Assembly (NCBI RefSeq): GCF_000219875.1
Contig: NC_017167.1
Location: 372,001-436,000 of the forward strand
Length of the DNA: 64,000 bases
Direction of reading: 5' to 3'
DNA from: Alicyclobacillus acidocaldarius subsp. acidocaldarius Tc-4-1
Lineage (GTDB): Bacteria > Bacillota > Bacilli > Alicyclobacillales > Alicyclobacillaceae
Position numbers and translations under genes: made by a program. Shown here piece by piece: positions 35,280-44,591 of this stretch. How positions within the stretch are numbered: the first letter of the stretch is position 1; each line of letters opens with the position of its first letter. A model generated the notes under the pieces. That model was not told the origin of the DNA and did not search any database. It saw only the letters and a list, made by a program, of their open reading frames with translations.

Positions 35280-36416
35280 ATGATCTCTCGTCGCTCTTGG
35301 CTCGCAAGCCTCGCATCGTTTGCTCTCGCATGCGCACCACTGGCGGCTCCCATGGCGCAGGCCGCGGCGCGCCCGTCTTCGAGCGTGCCGCACGTCAAAG
35401 TCGCGCCTGGACACGTGCGCGTGATTATCGACGGAAAGCTGTACGACGCCATTCGCGTTGGCAACGATACGTACGTCGAGGAAGCCGCGTTCAACGCCTT
35501 TGGCACGCCGCATGTCGATCTAGGCAACGGCAGCATCGCGCTCACGGGTCGCAACGTGCAGGGGGTCATCTATTACGGGAAGACGTACGTGCCTTGGTCG
35601 GCGCTCGCCCCGTCGGTCCGTGCCATTCCGCTCAAGGGCGGGGGTTTTGAGTTGGTCAGCCAGCCGGTCAAGCATAGCTACGCAGTTTTGATTCAGACCT
35701 CGCAGGCGGTGGCGGGCAGCGTAGCGGTGTTGAACGTGGAGACCGTGGACGGAGACAACACCGTGCCGGGGCAGGCCATCACCATTTCGAGTACAGGCTT
35801 CAGCCAACTGGAACCGTCCTCCGGCGCGTCTGCCATCCACGTCACCACGGATAGCTCGGGCACGTGGCAGGGCGGATTGACCGACTCGACGGCCGAAACG
35901 GTCTATGTGACCGTCTCGTGGAAGACGCCGTCGGGCGGCGTGGTGCGTCAGACCGTACCCGTGCCGTTCCAGGCGCAAAAGACGAATGGAACGTCGGGCA
36001 ACGCCAGTGGCCCCGCCTCGCAGTCTCCACCCTCGCTCAGCTCGGAGCATCTCGTGGCCTCCACGCCGGTGAGCTTCTATCAAAACGGCGTGTTCCTGCA
36101 GGCCTCGAGCGGGGATGAATCCATCACGTTCCAGTTGGACACGGGCGCGTATGAAACGCTTCTCGGCGGGTCGCTTGCCGCCCAGCTCCATCTGCCGAAT
36201 CTCGGCACCATAGAGGTCGGCGGGATCGGCGGGACGGATGAGGCGTACATGAGCAAGGTGACGCTGAACATCGGCGGTCACGTCTTTCCGGACATCCCTT
36301 GCATCGTGGATCCGAGCTGGACCGGGGTTCCGCTTTTGGGATACGGGTTCTTCCAACAAAATGGGTATGATCTCTTGATCTCCCAGACGCAGAGTGCCTT
36401 GTACATCATGAAGTGA
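35280..36416 (+). CDS. Secreted protein with retropepsin-like aspartic protease domain
   Basis: A 378-residue exported protein. The signal peptide is WLASLASFALACAPLAAPMAQAAA. An N-terminal stalk resembles the copper amine oxidase N-domain type (VIIDGKLYDAIRVGNDTYVEEAAF, then VIYYGKTYVPWSAL). A middle Ig-like region (about 130-240) follows. The C-terminal ~110 residues have the pepsin/retropepsin half-site FQLDTGAYETLLGGSLAAQL (Asp about 287, DTG), a glycine flap-like VGGIGG, and the second conserved LLGYGFFQ. Clan AA single-lobe proteases dimerise to be active. It begins eight bases after hom. Confidence 0.75.
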   Translation: MISRRSWLASLASFALACAPLAAPMAQAAARPSSSVPHVKVAPGHVRVIIDGKLYDAIRVGNDTYVEEAAFNAFGTPHVDLGNGSIALTGRNVQGVIYYGKTYVPWSALAPSVRAIPLKGGGFELVSQPVKHSYAVLIQTSQAVAGSVAVLNVETVDGDNTVPGQAITISSTGFSQLEPSSGASAIHVTTDSSGTWQGGLTDSTAETVYVTVSWKTPSGGVVRQTVPVPFQAQKTNGTSGNASGPASQSPPSLSSEHLVASTPVSFYQNGVFLQASSGDESITFQLDTGAYETLLGGSLAAQLHLPNLGTIEVGGIGGTDEAYMSKVTLNIGGHVFPDIPCIVDPSWTGVPLLGYGFFQQNGYDLLISQTQSALYIMK

Positions 36417-36452
36417 GGACGTCGGCCAGCGGCGCATGTGGAGGTGACAGCG

Positions 36453-38117
36453 TTGGCGCGAAAGCGAATGGGTGAGTTGCTCGTGGAGTCAGGCATGCTC
36501 GCGCCGGAGCAGTTGGAGATGGCACTCGCGGAGCAGCGGGAGACTGGCGCCCGGCTCGGGGACATTCTCATCAACAACGGCTACATCACCGAGCAGCAGC
36601 TCGTGGAAGTCCTCGAGTTTCAGCTCGGGATCCCCCACGTCATCCTGGCGAATATGAAGATCGATCCCGAGGTGTTGAAGCTTATGCCCGAACGCCTCGC
36701 GGAGACGTATGTTCTGATTCCGTATCGAAAGAGCGGGAACCGCCTGTACGTCGCGATGGCCGATCCGCTCGACTACTACGCCATCGACGATCTGCGCCGG
36801 TCGACCAACCTCGTCATCGTGCCTGCCATCGCGACGCGGCAAGACATCCAGGCTGCCATCTCGCGCCACTATCGAGGGAACGAGGTGTTCGAGACGGCGG
36901 TGAGGTCCGTGGCTGAAGCCGCGCCGCAGCGCGCGGAGCCTGAACCCGAGAACCGCGCCGACTCGCCCGTCGTTCGCGCGCTCAACCAGATCCTCATTGA
37001 GGCATCGGACGCCGGCGCGTCCGATGTGCACCTGGACCCGCAGGCAGACGGCGTGTTGCTTCGCTTCCGCGTGGACGGCTTTCTCCGCACGGAGCGCGTG
37101 ATTCCTCGCAATCTTCAGAGCGGCCTCGTGGCGCGCGTGAAGATCTTGGCCCGCCTCAACATCGCGGAACAGCGGCTGCCGCAGGACGGGAGGTTTGAGT
37201 TTGCGGAGGGCGGGCGCAAGGTCGACGTGCGAGTCTCTACCATGCCTACCGCGCACGGCGAGAAGGTTGTGCTCCGCGTGTTCGATCTCGCCAAGCGCGC
37301 GTTCAGCCTGGACGAGCTCGGCTTTTCGCCTGCGAATCGGGCGGCGTTCGAGCGCATGATCACGAAGCCCTACGGCGCCGTGCTCATCACTGGGCCGACG
37401 GGATCGGGCAAGACGTCGACGCTGTACGCCGCGCTGAAGCGGCTGGCGACGCCGGAAGTGAACGTCATCACCATCGAGGATCCCATCGAGTATCAACTCG
37501 AGGGCGTGAATCAGGTCCAGGTCAACCCGGCCGCTGGGCTCACGTTTGCGCGCGGCCTGCGCGCCATCCTCCGCCAGGATCCCGACATCATCATGGTGGG
37601 CGAGATCCGGGACAACGAGACGGCCGAGATCGCCATGCGCGCCGCGCTCACGGGCCACCGCGTCCTCTCGACGCTGCACACGAACGACGCGGCGAGTGCC
37701 ATCAACCGGCTCATCGACATGGGCGTGCCGGCGTATATGATGGCGTCCGGCGTGATCGGCGTGGTGGCGCAGCGCCTGGTGCGACTCGTGTGTCCGCGCT
37801 GCAAGCATGAGCGCCCGGCGACTCCGCTGGAGCAGGAGCTTCTCGAGCAAAACGGTTTTTCTGCGGATGGGCTGGTCGAGGGTCGCGGCTGCGCCGCCTG
37901 CGGCAATACGGGGTACAAGGGCCGCATGGCTGTTCAGGAAGTGCTGGAAGTGGACGACGACATCGCGCGGCTCATTTTGACGTCGAGATCGACCGAGGAC
38001 TACCTGCGAGCGGCGAAGGAGCGCGGCATGCGGACAATGTTCCAGGACGGGTTGGAAAAGGCGCTGCAAGGCAAGACGACGGTGCAGGAAGTGCTGCGCG
38101 TGACGGCTGCGACGTGA
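36453..38117 (+). CDS. pilB: Type IV pilus assembly ATPase PilB/GspE
   Basis: The extension motor, 554 residues from TTG 36453 (GGAGGTG six bases upstream; the GTG at 36438 is an alternative). The N-terminal MshEN-like domain is MGELLVESGMLAPEQLEMALAEQ. The ATPase core has Walker A GPTGSGKTSTLY, the Asp box VITIEDPIEYQL, Walker B GEIRDNETAEIAMRAALTGH and the His box LSTLHTNDAASAI. The zinc tetracysteine is CPRCKH and CAACGN. It is the first gene of the pilus cluster and is followed 15 bases later by pilC. It looks intact. Confidence 0.93.
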   Translation: MARKRMGELLVESGMLAPEQLEMALAEQRETGARLGDILINNGYITEQQLVEVLEFQLGIPHVILANMKIDPEVLKLMPERLAETYVLIPYRKSGNRLYVAMADPLDYYAIDDLRRSTNLVIVPAIATRQDIQAAISRHYRGNEVFETAVRSVAEAAPQRAEPEPENRADSPVVRALNQILIEASDAGASDVHLDPQADGVLLRFRVDGFLRTERVIPRNLQSGLVARVKILARLNIAEQRLPQDGRFEFAEGGRKVDVRVSTMPTAHGEKVVLRVFDLAKRAFSLDELGFSPANRAAFERMITKPYGAVLITGPTGSGKTSTLYAALKRLATPEVNVITIEDPIEYQLEGVNQVQVNPAAGLTFARGLRAILRQDPDIIMVGEIRDNETAEIAMRAALTGHRVLSTLHTNDAASAINRLIDMGVPAYMMASGVIGVVAQRLVRLVCPRCKHERPATPLEQELLEQNGFSADGLVEGRGCAACGNTGYKGRMAVQEVLEVDDDIARLILTSRSTEDYLRAAKERGMRTMFQDGLEKALQGKTTVQEVLRVTAAT

Positions 38118-38132
38118 AGGGGGTGAGACGAG

Positions 38133-39373
38133 GTGAGCGTGTACCGGTATGAGGCCATTGCGCGCCCCAACCGGCGTGAGCGGGGGAAGATTGAAGCGCG
38201 GATTCGGAGGCGGACGCCATTCGCGCGCTTGCGGAGCGCGGCCTGTTTGTGGTCGGGCTCAAGGCGATGAGTGAAAAGTCGGATCTCTGGAACCGCGAAA
38301 TCAAACTGAGCTTTCTCGAGCCGAAGGTCAAATCCGAGGATTTCGTCCCTTTCTGCCGGCAATTCGCGACGCTCGTTCGGGCCGGCGTGCCTCTTGTGCC
38401 TGCACTTCAGGTCTTGGAGGAGCAACTCAAAAAGGGGCCGCTGAAGAAGGCGGTGGCCGAGGTGGCTGCGAAGGTCGAGGGCGGAACCGCGCTTTGGGAG
38501 AGCTTGGCGGAGTACCCGAAGGTGTTCCCGCCGATGTTTGTCCAGATGGTGCGCGCTGGCGAGGCCAGCGGTTCCCTCGAGGAAGTCCTGGAGTCCACGG
38601 CCAGATTCGAGGAGGGCCAGCGCGAGACCGTGTCGAAGATCAAGTCCGCGCTCATGTATCCGGCGCTCGTCTCGGTGATGTCGGTGCTAGTGGCCGGGTT
38701 TTTGATGATCAATGTGATTCCGTCGTTTGTGTCGGTGTTCGCCTCGATGCACGTGACGCTGCCGCTTCCGACGCGCATTGTGTTGTTTTCTGCGGACGCG
38801 GTGAAGCGATTCTGGTACGTGGCGCTTATCTTGGTGGTGCTGTTGATAGGCGCGTGGATTTTCGTCAGTCGCCATGGCGAAAGCCGATACTGGCGGGATC
38901 GCCTGCTTTTGCACATTCCCATCTTCGGAAAGCTGATGCGCTATCGGGCCATGGCGCAGGCGTCGCGGACGCTGGCGATGCTGTTTCATGCGGCTCTGCC
39001 GGCGCTGACCGCAATGTCGCTCGCGGCCGACGCGGTGAGCAACCACTATGTCCGCATGAGCCTGCGGCAGGCGCGCAACACCCTGGGAGAGGGGGGCGCG
39101 CTGTCCGAAGCCCTGCAGCGGGCAGGCGCGTTCACGCCGCTCATGGTGCAGATGGTGCGCGTCGGCGAGACCACAGGCCATCTCGACGATATGCTGGCAC
39201 GCGTGGCGACGTTCTACGAGTCCGAGCTGGAGGTGATGGTGGAGCGACTCCGGCAACTGCTCGAGCCGTTGTTGACGACGGTGCTGTCCGGCGTGGTGGG
39301 CATCATCGCGTTGTCGGTGCTGTTACCCATGTTCTCGCTGTACAACAACCTCGGGTCGTACGGCGTCTCGTGA
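38133..39373 (+). pseudogene. pilC: Type IV pilus inner-membrane platform PilC/GspF, frameshifted
   Basis: The platform protein that couples PilB to the pilus. From GTG 38133 the frame reads VSVYRYEAIARPNRRERGKIEAR and is then lost. The rest (DAIRALAERGLFVVGLKAM onward, three TM helices, two GspF domains such as FCRQFATLVRAGVPLVPAL and ASRTLAMLFHAALPALTAM) is in another frame to 39373. One missing G near 38199-38201 (GCGCGGATTCGG, expected GCGCGGGATTCG) reconciles the frames. A product starting at GTG 38249 would lack the first ~39 residues. This is either a real frameshift or a base-calling error in a G run. Confidence 0.85.
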
Positions 39374-39423
39374 CAGCTCGCGCCGGTGTCTACGAAAAAT
39401 GTGGCCAAATTAACTAGAATGCA

Positions 39424-39452
39424 TGTACAAGTGCACTTCCTTCCAGTATAAT
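39424..39452 (+). promoter_or_regulatory. Stranded pilin promoter
   Basis: TGTACA (39424-39429) and TATAAT (39447-39452) are spaced by 17 bases. The IS1380-type insertion begins seven bases after the -10, so transcripts from here now enter the element rather than the pilin gene at 41213. Confidence 0.7.
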
Positions 39453-41148
39453 AGGTGCCCCTGAATCCGTGACAGGGCCGATGGAAAGAGGCTGATGTGT
39501 GTTCTCGCAAGCCCCTTCACTGCGATTTCACGGATGTACATTCAATTTTCTTAGGGATTGTGAATATCGGTTGGAGCCAGTGCGGCGAAAAGGCAGATGT
39601 CCCCCCTGGACTCGTGAATGGTTGGGTTCGGTTTCCATGTCAGGTCATATGCAGTGTCTTTGCTCGACACAGTTCACGTTACGCAAAGGCCAAGTACAAT
39701 CGCCGAAATGCCGGGAGCCATCGATTCCCGTACCCCAATTTCAGCTTGGTCTGTCTGGCGTGTCGCACCATCTTCGCAGCCAGTGTCATCAGGTTCTGAA
39801 TCACAGTCCGGATCCGGCGACGTTCTGCCTTTTTTCGTAGCGGCGCATCATTTCGCTTCAGACTCTCCTGGCCGATCACTCGCAGCAGATTGTACGCCAC
39901 GCATACAAAGTGCAATACCAAGTTGTTCGTGGCGAATTTACCCGAGGGCAGCCGCTCGGCGTCCAGATCCGTCTTGATTTCGCTGTGGAACTGTTCCATC
40001 ACGGCGTGGTCGTGATACAGGTGAATGATCACAGCCGGGTCATCCGGCAGTGAGGTCCAGTAGGCGCTGACCTCAATGTCCGGTACCAATAAGATTTGGC
40101 CGTCGGCCGTCGTGGTCCGTTCGATAACTTCGAACACCATGCGAACCGGTTCGGATACACCCTTGACGGGACACATCAGCGAACCGTGATATACCTTCTT
40201 GCCGGGACGAGGTTCATGACATGTCCCGTGTCGCTGGGCAATCACAAGCCAGGCCTCGGGGCTCTCCTTTCGCAAGTTGCGCTTGATGATGAACTCGGCC
40301 CTGCTGTCCTGGGAGCGACACACGGCGATGTTTTCTGCACTGTCATTGCCGGCATCCAGACGAACCAGAAGCGGGAGGTCCGTCACCTGCCTTGCATACT
40401 GAATACTCTCCCGCAGGAAAGTCGACGTGCCCTTTTGTACGTGGGTACTGCCTTCACGCAACTGGACATTGACCACGTAGCCCTCTTGGCCAAGGTAAGC
40501 AAAGATGGGAGCATATCCGTCGTGCCCCTTGTATGTACGGGACACGCCTTCCTTCTTCGTGCCGGAATTATCAAAGGGACTGACGTCGATATCCAGCGGG
40601 ATGTAAGTTCGACGCTCTGCAGGCACGCCCAGTTCAATCGGATGCAGAGTTACATCGAGGGCTCTCAGGAGCCTTGCGGACTCTTCCCGGAGAATGGACT
40701 CCCAGCCGGATTTTCCGGCAACCATGTCCAAACGCTGGCGCAGCGTCGGGCTCGAAGGCACGTTGTCTACTTGCAGTGCGATCATGAAAAACTCGTCATC
40801 TCGAAACGCTTCGATGTGGTCGAAGTCGGTCTTGCCTTGGCAAAGCAGCCCGATGTATGAGTATGCCACGTCCCGGTTTGAAATATCCGGTTTGCCCATA
40901 CCAGGCAGGCGGGTCTGATTCAACCGCTCGCCGATTCTGGTTTTATCAAGCAACACGCCGACAAGGGTCATTCCCGAATGCGTGACGATGACTTCATCGG
41001 ATTCTTCAATGATGAAACGCAAGTGGTTCACCCCGATGGTGAAGAGGGATTGAATACAGCCGATATCCGAACTATCTCAATTCTACAGGACCAACCACGA
41101 GCGCTTCAGCAATTTTCGCACCTACTCGTCACGGATTCAGGAGGTGCC
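39453..41148 (-). mobile_element. IS1380-family insertion sequence
   Basis: The element spans 39460-41141, with terminal inverted repeat CCTGAATCCGTGAC at both ends (39460 onward, and its complement ending at 41141). It is flanked by direct repeats AGGTGCC at 39453-39459 and 41142-41148. Seven bases is longer than the 4-5 usual for the family. One transposase gene on the minus strand lies inside. The left ~220 bases before the transposase stop hold no other gene. Confidence 0.92.
39679..41031 (-). CDS. IS1380-family transposase
   Basis: A 450-residue DDE transposase starting at GTG 41031. It has the IS1380/DDE_Tnp_1_4 pattern: IGERLNQTRLPGMGKPDISNRDVAYSYIGLLCQGKTDFDHIEAFRDD, DVTLHPIELG, YIPLDIDVSPFDNSGTKKEGVSRTYKGHDGYAPIFAYLGQEGY, LVRLDAGNDSAENI, and a C-terminal HAVMEQFHSEIKTDLDAERLPSGKFATNNLVLHFVCVAYNLLRV. 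It appears full length, and the element looks recently active since repeats and duplication are perfect. Confidence 0.93.
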   Translation of the reverse strand: MNHLRFIIEESDEVIVTHSGMTLVGVLLDKTRIGERLNQTRLPGMGKPDISNRDVAYSYIGLLCQGKTDFDHIEAFRDDEFFMIALQVDNVPSSPTLRQRLDMVAGKSGWESILREESARLLRALDVTLHPIELGVPAERRTYIPLDIDVSPFDNSGTKKEGVSRTYKGHDGYAPIFAYLGQEGYVVNVQLREGSTHVQKGTSTFLRESIQYARQVTDLPLLVRLDAGNDSAENIAVCRSQDSRAEFIIKRNLRKESPEAWLVIAQRHGTCHEPRPGKKVYHGSLMCPVKGVSEPVRMVFEVIERTTTADGQILLVPDIEVSAYWTSLPDDPAVIIHLYHDHAVMEQFHSEIKTDLDAERLPSGKFATNNLVLHFVCVAYNLLRVIGQESLKRNDAPLRKKAERRRIRTVIQNLMTLAAKMVRHARQTKLKLGYGNRWLPAFRRLYLAFA

Positions 41149-41212
41149 ATCAAAGGTCCTCATTCGACACGTAGGCTCGTACTTAGTCGAGCAGAGGGGA
41201 AGGGGAGTTCTG

Positions 41213-41740
41213 ATGGGTCAGATGAGAACGAAGATTTCGAATGTGAGACAAAAGCTCCGGGATCAGCGCGGCGTGACGCTGATCGAAATGCTCGCCGTGG
41301 TCGTCATCCTGGCGATTCTCGCGGCGGTCGGCGTGCCGATTGTGCTGGCGCAGATTCAGAAGGCGCGCGTGAACACGGATAAGTCGAACGAACAGTTAAT
41401 TGCGGACGCGCTGCAGCGGGCGGAGTATGATTATCAGTCGAACTCGACGAACCAGGGGAGTCTGGGTATCACAAATGGCGCTATTGTTAATGGGAGCGGT
41501 GCACAGATCGGTGTGGTGTCGAACGGATCTCTGTCGAATGGCACGGCCGTTTACAACTATCTGCTCGGTAACGGCAGCGGCAACGGGTATCTGACGAGCA
41601 TTCCAACGCCGCAGTCCCAGACGGGCAACTTTACCATTGTGACGACTCCGCCGGCAAATAACTCTACTGTACCGTATGTCACGTTTACGTACCCGAACAG
41701 CACCGGCAACATTCAAAGCTGGTATATCACGATTCAATAA
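41213..41740 (+). CDS. Major type IV pilin (GspG/ComGC-like)
   Basis: A 175-residue prepilin from ATG 41213, after GGGGAAGGGGAG. The leader MGQMRTKISNVRQKLRDQRG is cut before VTLIEMLAVVVILAILAAVGVPIVLAQIQKA; Glu5 is present and residue +1 is Val. The C-terminal part is Asn/Ser/Gly-rich, suggesting a secreted beta-sheet head. The coding sequence is intact, but its promoter has been separated by the IS1380-type element, so expression would depend on outward transcription from the IS or readthrough. Confidence 0.9.
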   Translation: MGQMRTKISNVRQKLRDQRGVTLIEMLAVVVILAILAAVGVPIVLAQIQKARVNTDKSNEQLIADALQRAEYDYQSNSTNQGSLGITNGAIVNGSGAQIGVVSNGSLSNGTAVYNYLLGNGSGNGYLTSIPTPQSQTGNFTIVTTPPANNSTVPYVTFTYPNSTGNIQSWYITIQ

Positions 41741-41773
41741 TTGTTGCTATACACGTCAGCTAAAAAAGAGTAG

Positions 41774-41798
41774 GAAAGCTCCCCGCGTGGGGGCTTTC
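41774..41798 (+). terminator. Hairpin after the pilin gene
   Basis: GAAAGCTCCCC (41774-41784) pairs with GGGGGCTTTC (41789-41798), with short T-rich sequence after. It is probably a partial terminator that lets the major pilin be made in excess over the downstream minor pilins. Confidence 0.55.
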
Positions 41799-41876
41799 TG
41801 TGTAGATGCGGGCCGACGAATATGGGGTTCAGTCCCCCAGTTACACGGGGGTGTGGGGGCGTTGGAGGGACTGAGG

Positions 41877-42193
41877 GTGCGCACGTGCAAGCTTGACAAC
41901 AAGGTCCATGGTTGGAGGTCGCGGTACAAGGGCTTCACACTGATCGAAGTGTTGGCGAGCGTTGTGATCATTGTGATGGCGGGAACAGCTGCCCTTTTTG
42001 CGGTGGAGTCGGTGCAGGCGGGGCAACTGAAAGAGGCCGAGTATTCGAAGGCGTTGGGGCTTGCCACGACGATTGCAGAGGAGATCCGGGACAGGAATCC
42101 GAATGCGCAAATTCAGATCTTGGAGCCTATTATCACACAGAGTTTATCTGGCGGCTCGACCGTCTCGGCGTTTCAACAGAGTCTCAACTTAAC
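41877..42193 (+). pseudogene. Pseudopilin, 5' part, split by IS1634 element
   Basis: Starts at GTG 41877 after GGAGG (eight bases). The prepilin leader ends YKG and is followed by FTLIEVLASVVIIVMAGTAALFAVESVQAG, a type IV prepilin N-terminus with Glu5. The frame continues to ...FQQSLNLT and then enters the IS. Joining 42193 to 44039 (one copy of CTTAAC) gives exactly 843 bases, an uninterrupted 280-residue protein reading SLNLTQQLAMTLDSALN across the junction. The minor pilin is inactivated as it stands. Confidence 0.88.
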
Positions 42194-44038
42194 CGGAAGT
42201 TCACTCCCCCTTAGGTCCCCTGAAGCCTTGCACGACGAGGTTTCGGGGGCCGTTTTATTGCATATGATGTAGCCACTAAAATTTTTGTTTCCAGGGAAGG
42301 AGTTTCTCGCCCAACGTCGAATATGACTAACATGAAGACAAAATCGAACGCCATGCACGTAGCCATTACCAAACGTGAATACAAGGGTAAGACCTACACG
42401 TCTGTCCTTCTGCGTCAGACTTACCGGGAAAACGGCAAGGTCAAGCACCGGACCCTCGCCAATCTGTCGGCTCTCCCGCCGGAGATCATTGACCTCATAC
42501 GCCGGGCCCTCAAAGGCGAGAAGTTTATGTCCGCCTCGGACGCGTTTAAGATCACGTCTTCGAAGGCGCACGGGTCTGTCTTTGCTGTTCTTTCGACCCT
42601 CCGCCAAACCGGACTGGATAAGGTGCTGGGCGGTGATGAGCGCTGGCGTTCGATTGTGCTCGGCATGATAGTTGCCCGTCTGGTGAAACCGGGGTCGAAA
42701 CGGTTCACGGCCGCGTACTGGCAGGAAACCACCCTGGGCTCCCTGTTGTCACTTCCAGAATCAGTCTCGCCTAATGCCCTTTACGACGCTATGGATACCC
42801 TGTTAAAGCGTCAGGCTGCCATCGAGAAGAAGCTGGCCAAGAAGCACTTGGAAGACGGCGCCCTCGTCCTGTATGATTTGTCCTCCTCGTACTTGGAGGG
42901 GTCACACTGCCCACTGGCGGAGTTCGGATACAGCCGGGATAAAAAGCGCGGAAAAAAGCAGTTTACATACGGACTGTTGACCAACAAAGAGGGCTGCCCT
43001 GTCGCGATAGAGGTCTTCCCTGGAAACCGAACGGACGCCAAGACACTCGAGGACCAGATCACCCGTTTGCGCGAGCAGTACGGCTTTCGGCGGGTGGTTC
43101 TGGTGGGAGACCGAGGGATGATCACCAAGACCCGAATCGCAGACCTGAAGGAGATTGGGTACGACTGGATTACGGCACTTCGGGCGAGTGATATTCAGCA
43201 CCTGTATGAGGATGGCTGTTTCCAACTGTCCTTGTTCGACCAACAGGACATTGTTGAGATTGAACATCCAGACTACCCGGATGAGCGTCTTGGTGTGTGC
43301 CGTAATCCGTTGATGACCGAGGAGCGGCGCCGCAACCGAGAGCAGTTACTTGCCATCACGGAGGCGAACCTGGAGAAGATTCGCCAGCGGGTGGAGGCTG
43401 GCAGGCTCGTCTCCGCGGACAAAATCGGTCTTGCGGTGGGCAAGGTGATTGCAAAAAACAAGATGGAGAAGCACTTCATCCTGGAGATTGCGGATGGGGT
43501 ATTCAATTATGCCCGGGATGAGGAGCGGATTCAGAAGGAAGCCTTGTTGGACGGCATCTATGTTGTCCGCGCGAGCGTTCCAAACGAGAAAATGGCCATG
43601 ACGGAGGTGATCGAGACCTACAAAGGTCTGCAGGAGGTGGAGCAGGCATTTCGGAACATGAAGTCGATGCAACTCGAACTGCGCCCCGTGTTTCACCGCC
43701 TGGAAGACCGAGTTCGAGCTCACGTATTCCTGTGTATGCTGGCGTACTATGTGCAATGGCACATGATGAAAAAGTTGCGCCCGCTTCGGGAGGAGGACGA
43801 GAACGAGTACGGGAGCTTCAAGCTTGTGATGGAACGGCTGGATTCGATTCAGCAAAACACCGTTGAGTTCGCAGGACAGGTCTTCCAGCAGCTGACCGAA
43901 CCAAACGAACAGCAGCGAAAAATCCTCGACGCTTTGGGGGTCAAACTGAAGTAGCCAGAATCATTCATCCCAAAAAGGCGTAAACTCCTTGCCGGGATTG
44001 GGATTCTGGCGTCGGCCTCGAGTGAACTTCCGCTTAAC
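42188..44038 (+). mobile_element. IS1634-family insertion sequence
   Basis: The element spans 42194-44032 (1839 bases). Inverted repeats CGGAAGTTCACTC occur at 42194-42206 and, as complement, at 44020-44032. It is flanked by six-base direct repeats CTTAAC at 42188-42193 and 44033-44038. One plus-strand transposase lies inside. It is inserted in a pseudopilin gene. Confidence 0.93.
42323..43954 (+). CDS. IS1634-family transposase
   Basis: A 543-residue DDE transposase of the IS4-related IS1634 group. N-terminal ITKREYKGKTYTSVLLRQTYRENGKVKHRTLANLS is characteristic, followed by LVLYDLSSSYLEGSHCPLAEFGYSRDKKRGKKQFTYGLLTNKEGCPVAIEVFPGN (first catalytic Asp), VLVGDRGMITKTRI (second Asp), and the C-terminal YKGLQEVEQAFRNMKSMQLELRPVFHR with the catalytic Glu region. 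It is full length. ATGs at 42332 and 42353 are possible alternative starts. Confidence 0.93.
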   Translation: MTNMKTKSNAMHVAITKREYKGKTYTSVLLRQTYRENGKVKHRTLANLSALPPEIIDLIRRALKGEKFMSASDAFKITSSKAHGSVFAVLSTLRQTGLDKVLGGDERWRSIVLGMIVARLVKPGSKRFTAAYWQETTLGSLLSLPESVSPNALYDAMDTLLKRQAAIEKKLAKKHLEDGALVLYDLSSSYLEGSHCPLAEFGYSRDKKRGKKQFTYGLLTNKEGCPVAIEVFPGNRTDAKTLEDQITRLREQYGFRRVVLVGDRGMITKTRIADLKEIGYDWITALRASDIQHLYEDGCFQLSLFDQQDIVEIEHPDYPDERLGVCRNPLMTEERRRNREQLLAITEANLEKIRQRVEAGRLVSADKIGLAVGKVIAKNKMEKHFILEIADGVFNYARDEERIQKEALLDGIYVVRASVPNEKMAMTEVIETYKGLQEVEQAFRNMKSMQLELRPVFHRLEDRVRAHVFLCMLAYYVQWHMMKKLRPLREEDENEYGSFKLVMERLDSIQQNTVEFAGQVFQQLTEPNEQQRKILDALGVKLK

Positions 44039-44564
44039 GCAGCAGCTTGCAATGACTCTGGACTCTGCTCTCAACGCCGTGCTGTCCAATCTGGGTGCAT
44101 TAAACGGCTTGCTTCAACAAGGCGCGACATTCGACCAAATGGTCCAGGCCATTTTGAATTTCCCGTCGACGGTCTACTCGCAGATGCTGTCGATGTCATC
44201 CGCCCCCATCAACGCGATGGCCGTATCGCCTTCTATGCTGTGGCCGTTCGCGGTGGTTATCCCCGGTGACGCGCTTGGAGACGCGTCCTTGAAGAATCAA
44301 ACCGCGACGCTATATATCCCGTCTCCTGCGGTGCTCGGCACGCCTTCGGGCAGCGGCATGACCTTCACGGAATTTATGCTCGATGAGGCTCTTGGTAGGA
44401 AATCATGGAACGGTCCCTATCTGCTCCCTGACGGGTACACGTGTACGGTGAACGCGGCGCCAGTCGGGGGGAGTGGTTCGTCCCAGTTGGCACCGATGTG
44501 GAGTTACACGATTCGCGTTAAGAGTCCACACGGCGCCGTCGCACAGGAGACGGTGACTGTCTGA
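44039..44564 (+). pseudogene. Pseudopilin, 3' part, downstream of IS1634 element
   Basis: Carries the head domain of the pseudopilin begun at 41877: QQLAMTLDSALNAVLSN through AINAMAVSPSMLWPFAVVIPGDALG, ending VKSPHGAVAQETVTV. The open frame runs back into the IS to 43989 but has no own start signal. It has no stop codons and is restored by precise excision of the element. Confidence 0.85.
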
Positions 44565-44591
44565 TGTGCCCTGCGTGAAGGGGGTGTCTGC

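Noticed and set aside
41676-41876. Upstream extension of the split pseudopilin frame
   Set aside because: The frame runs back into the pilin gene, but a ribosome site and GTG at 41877 give the normal short prepilin leader.
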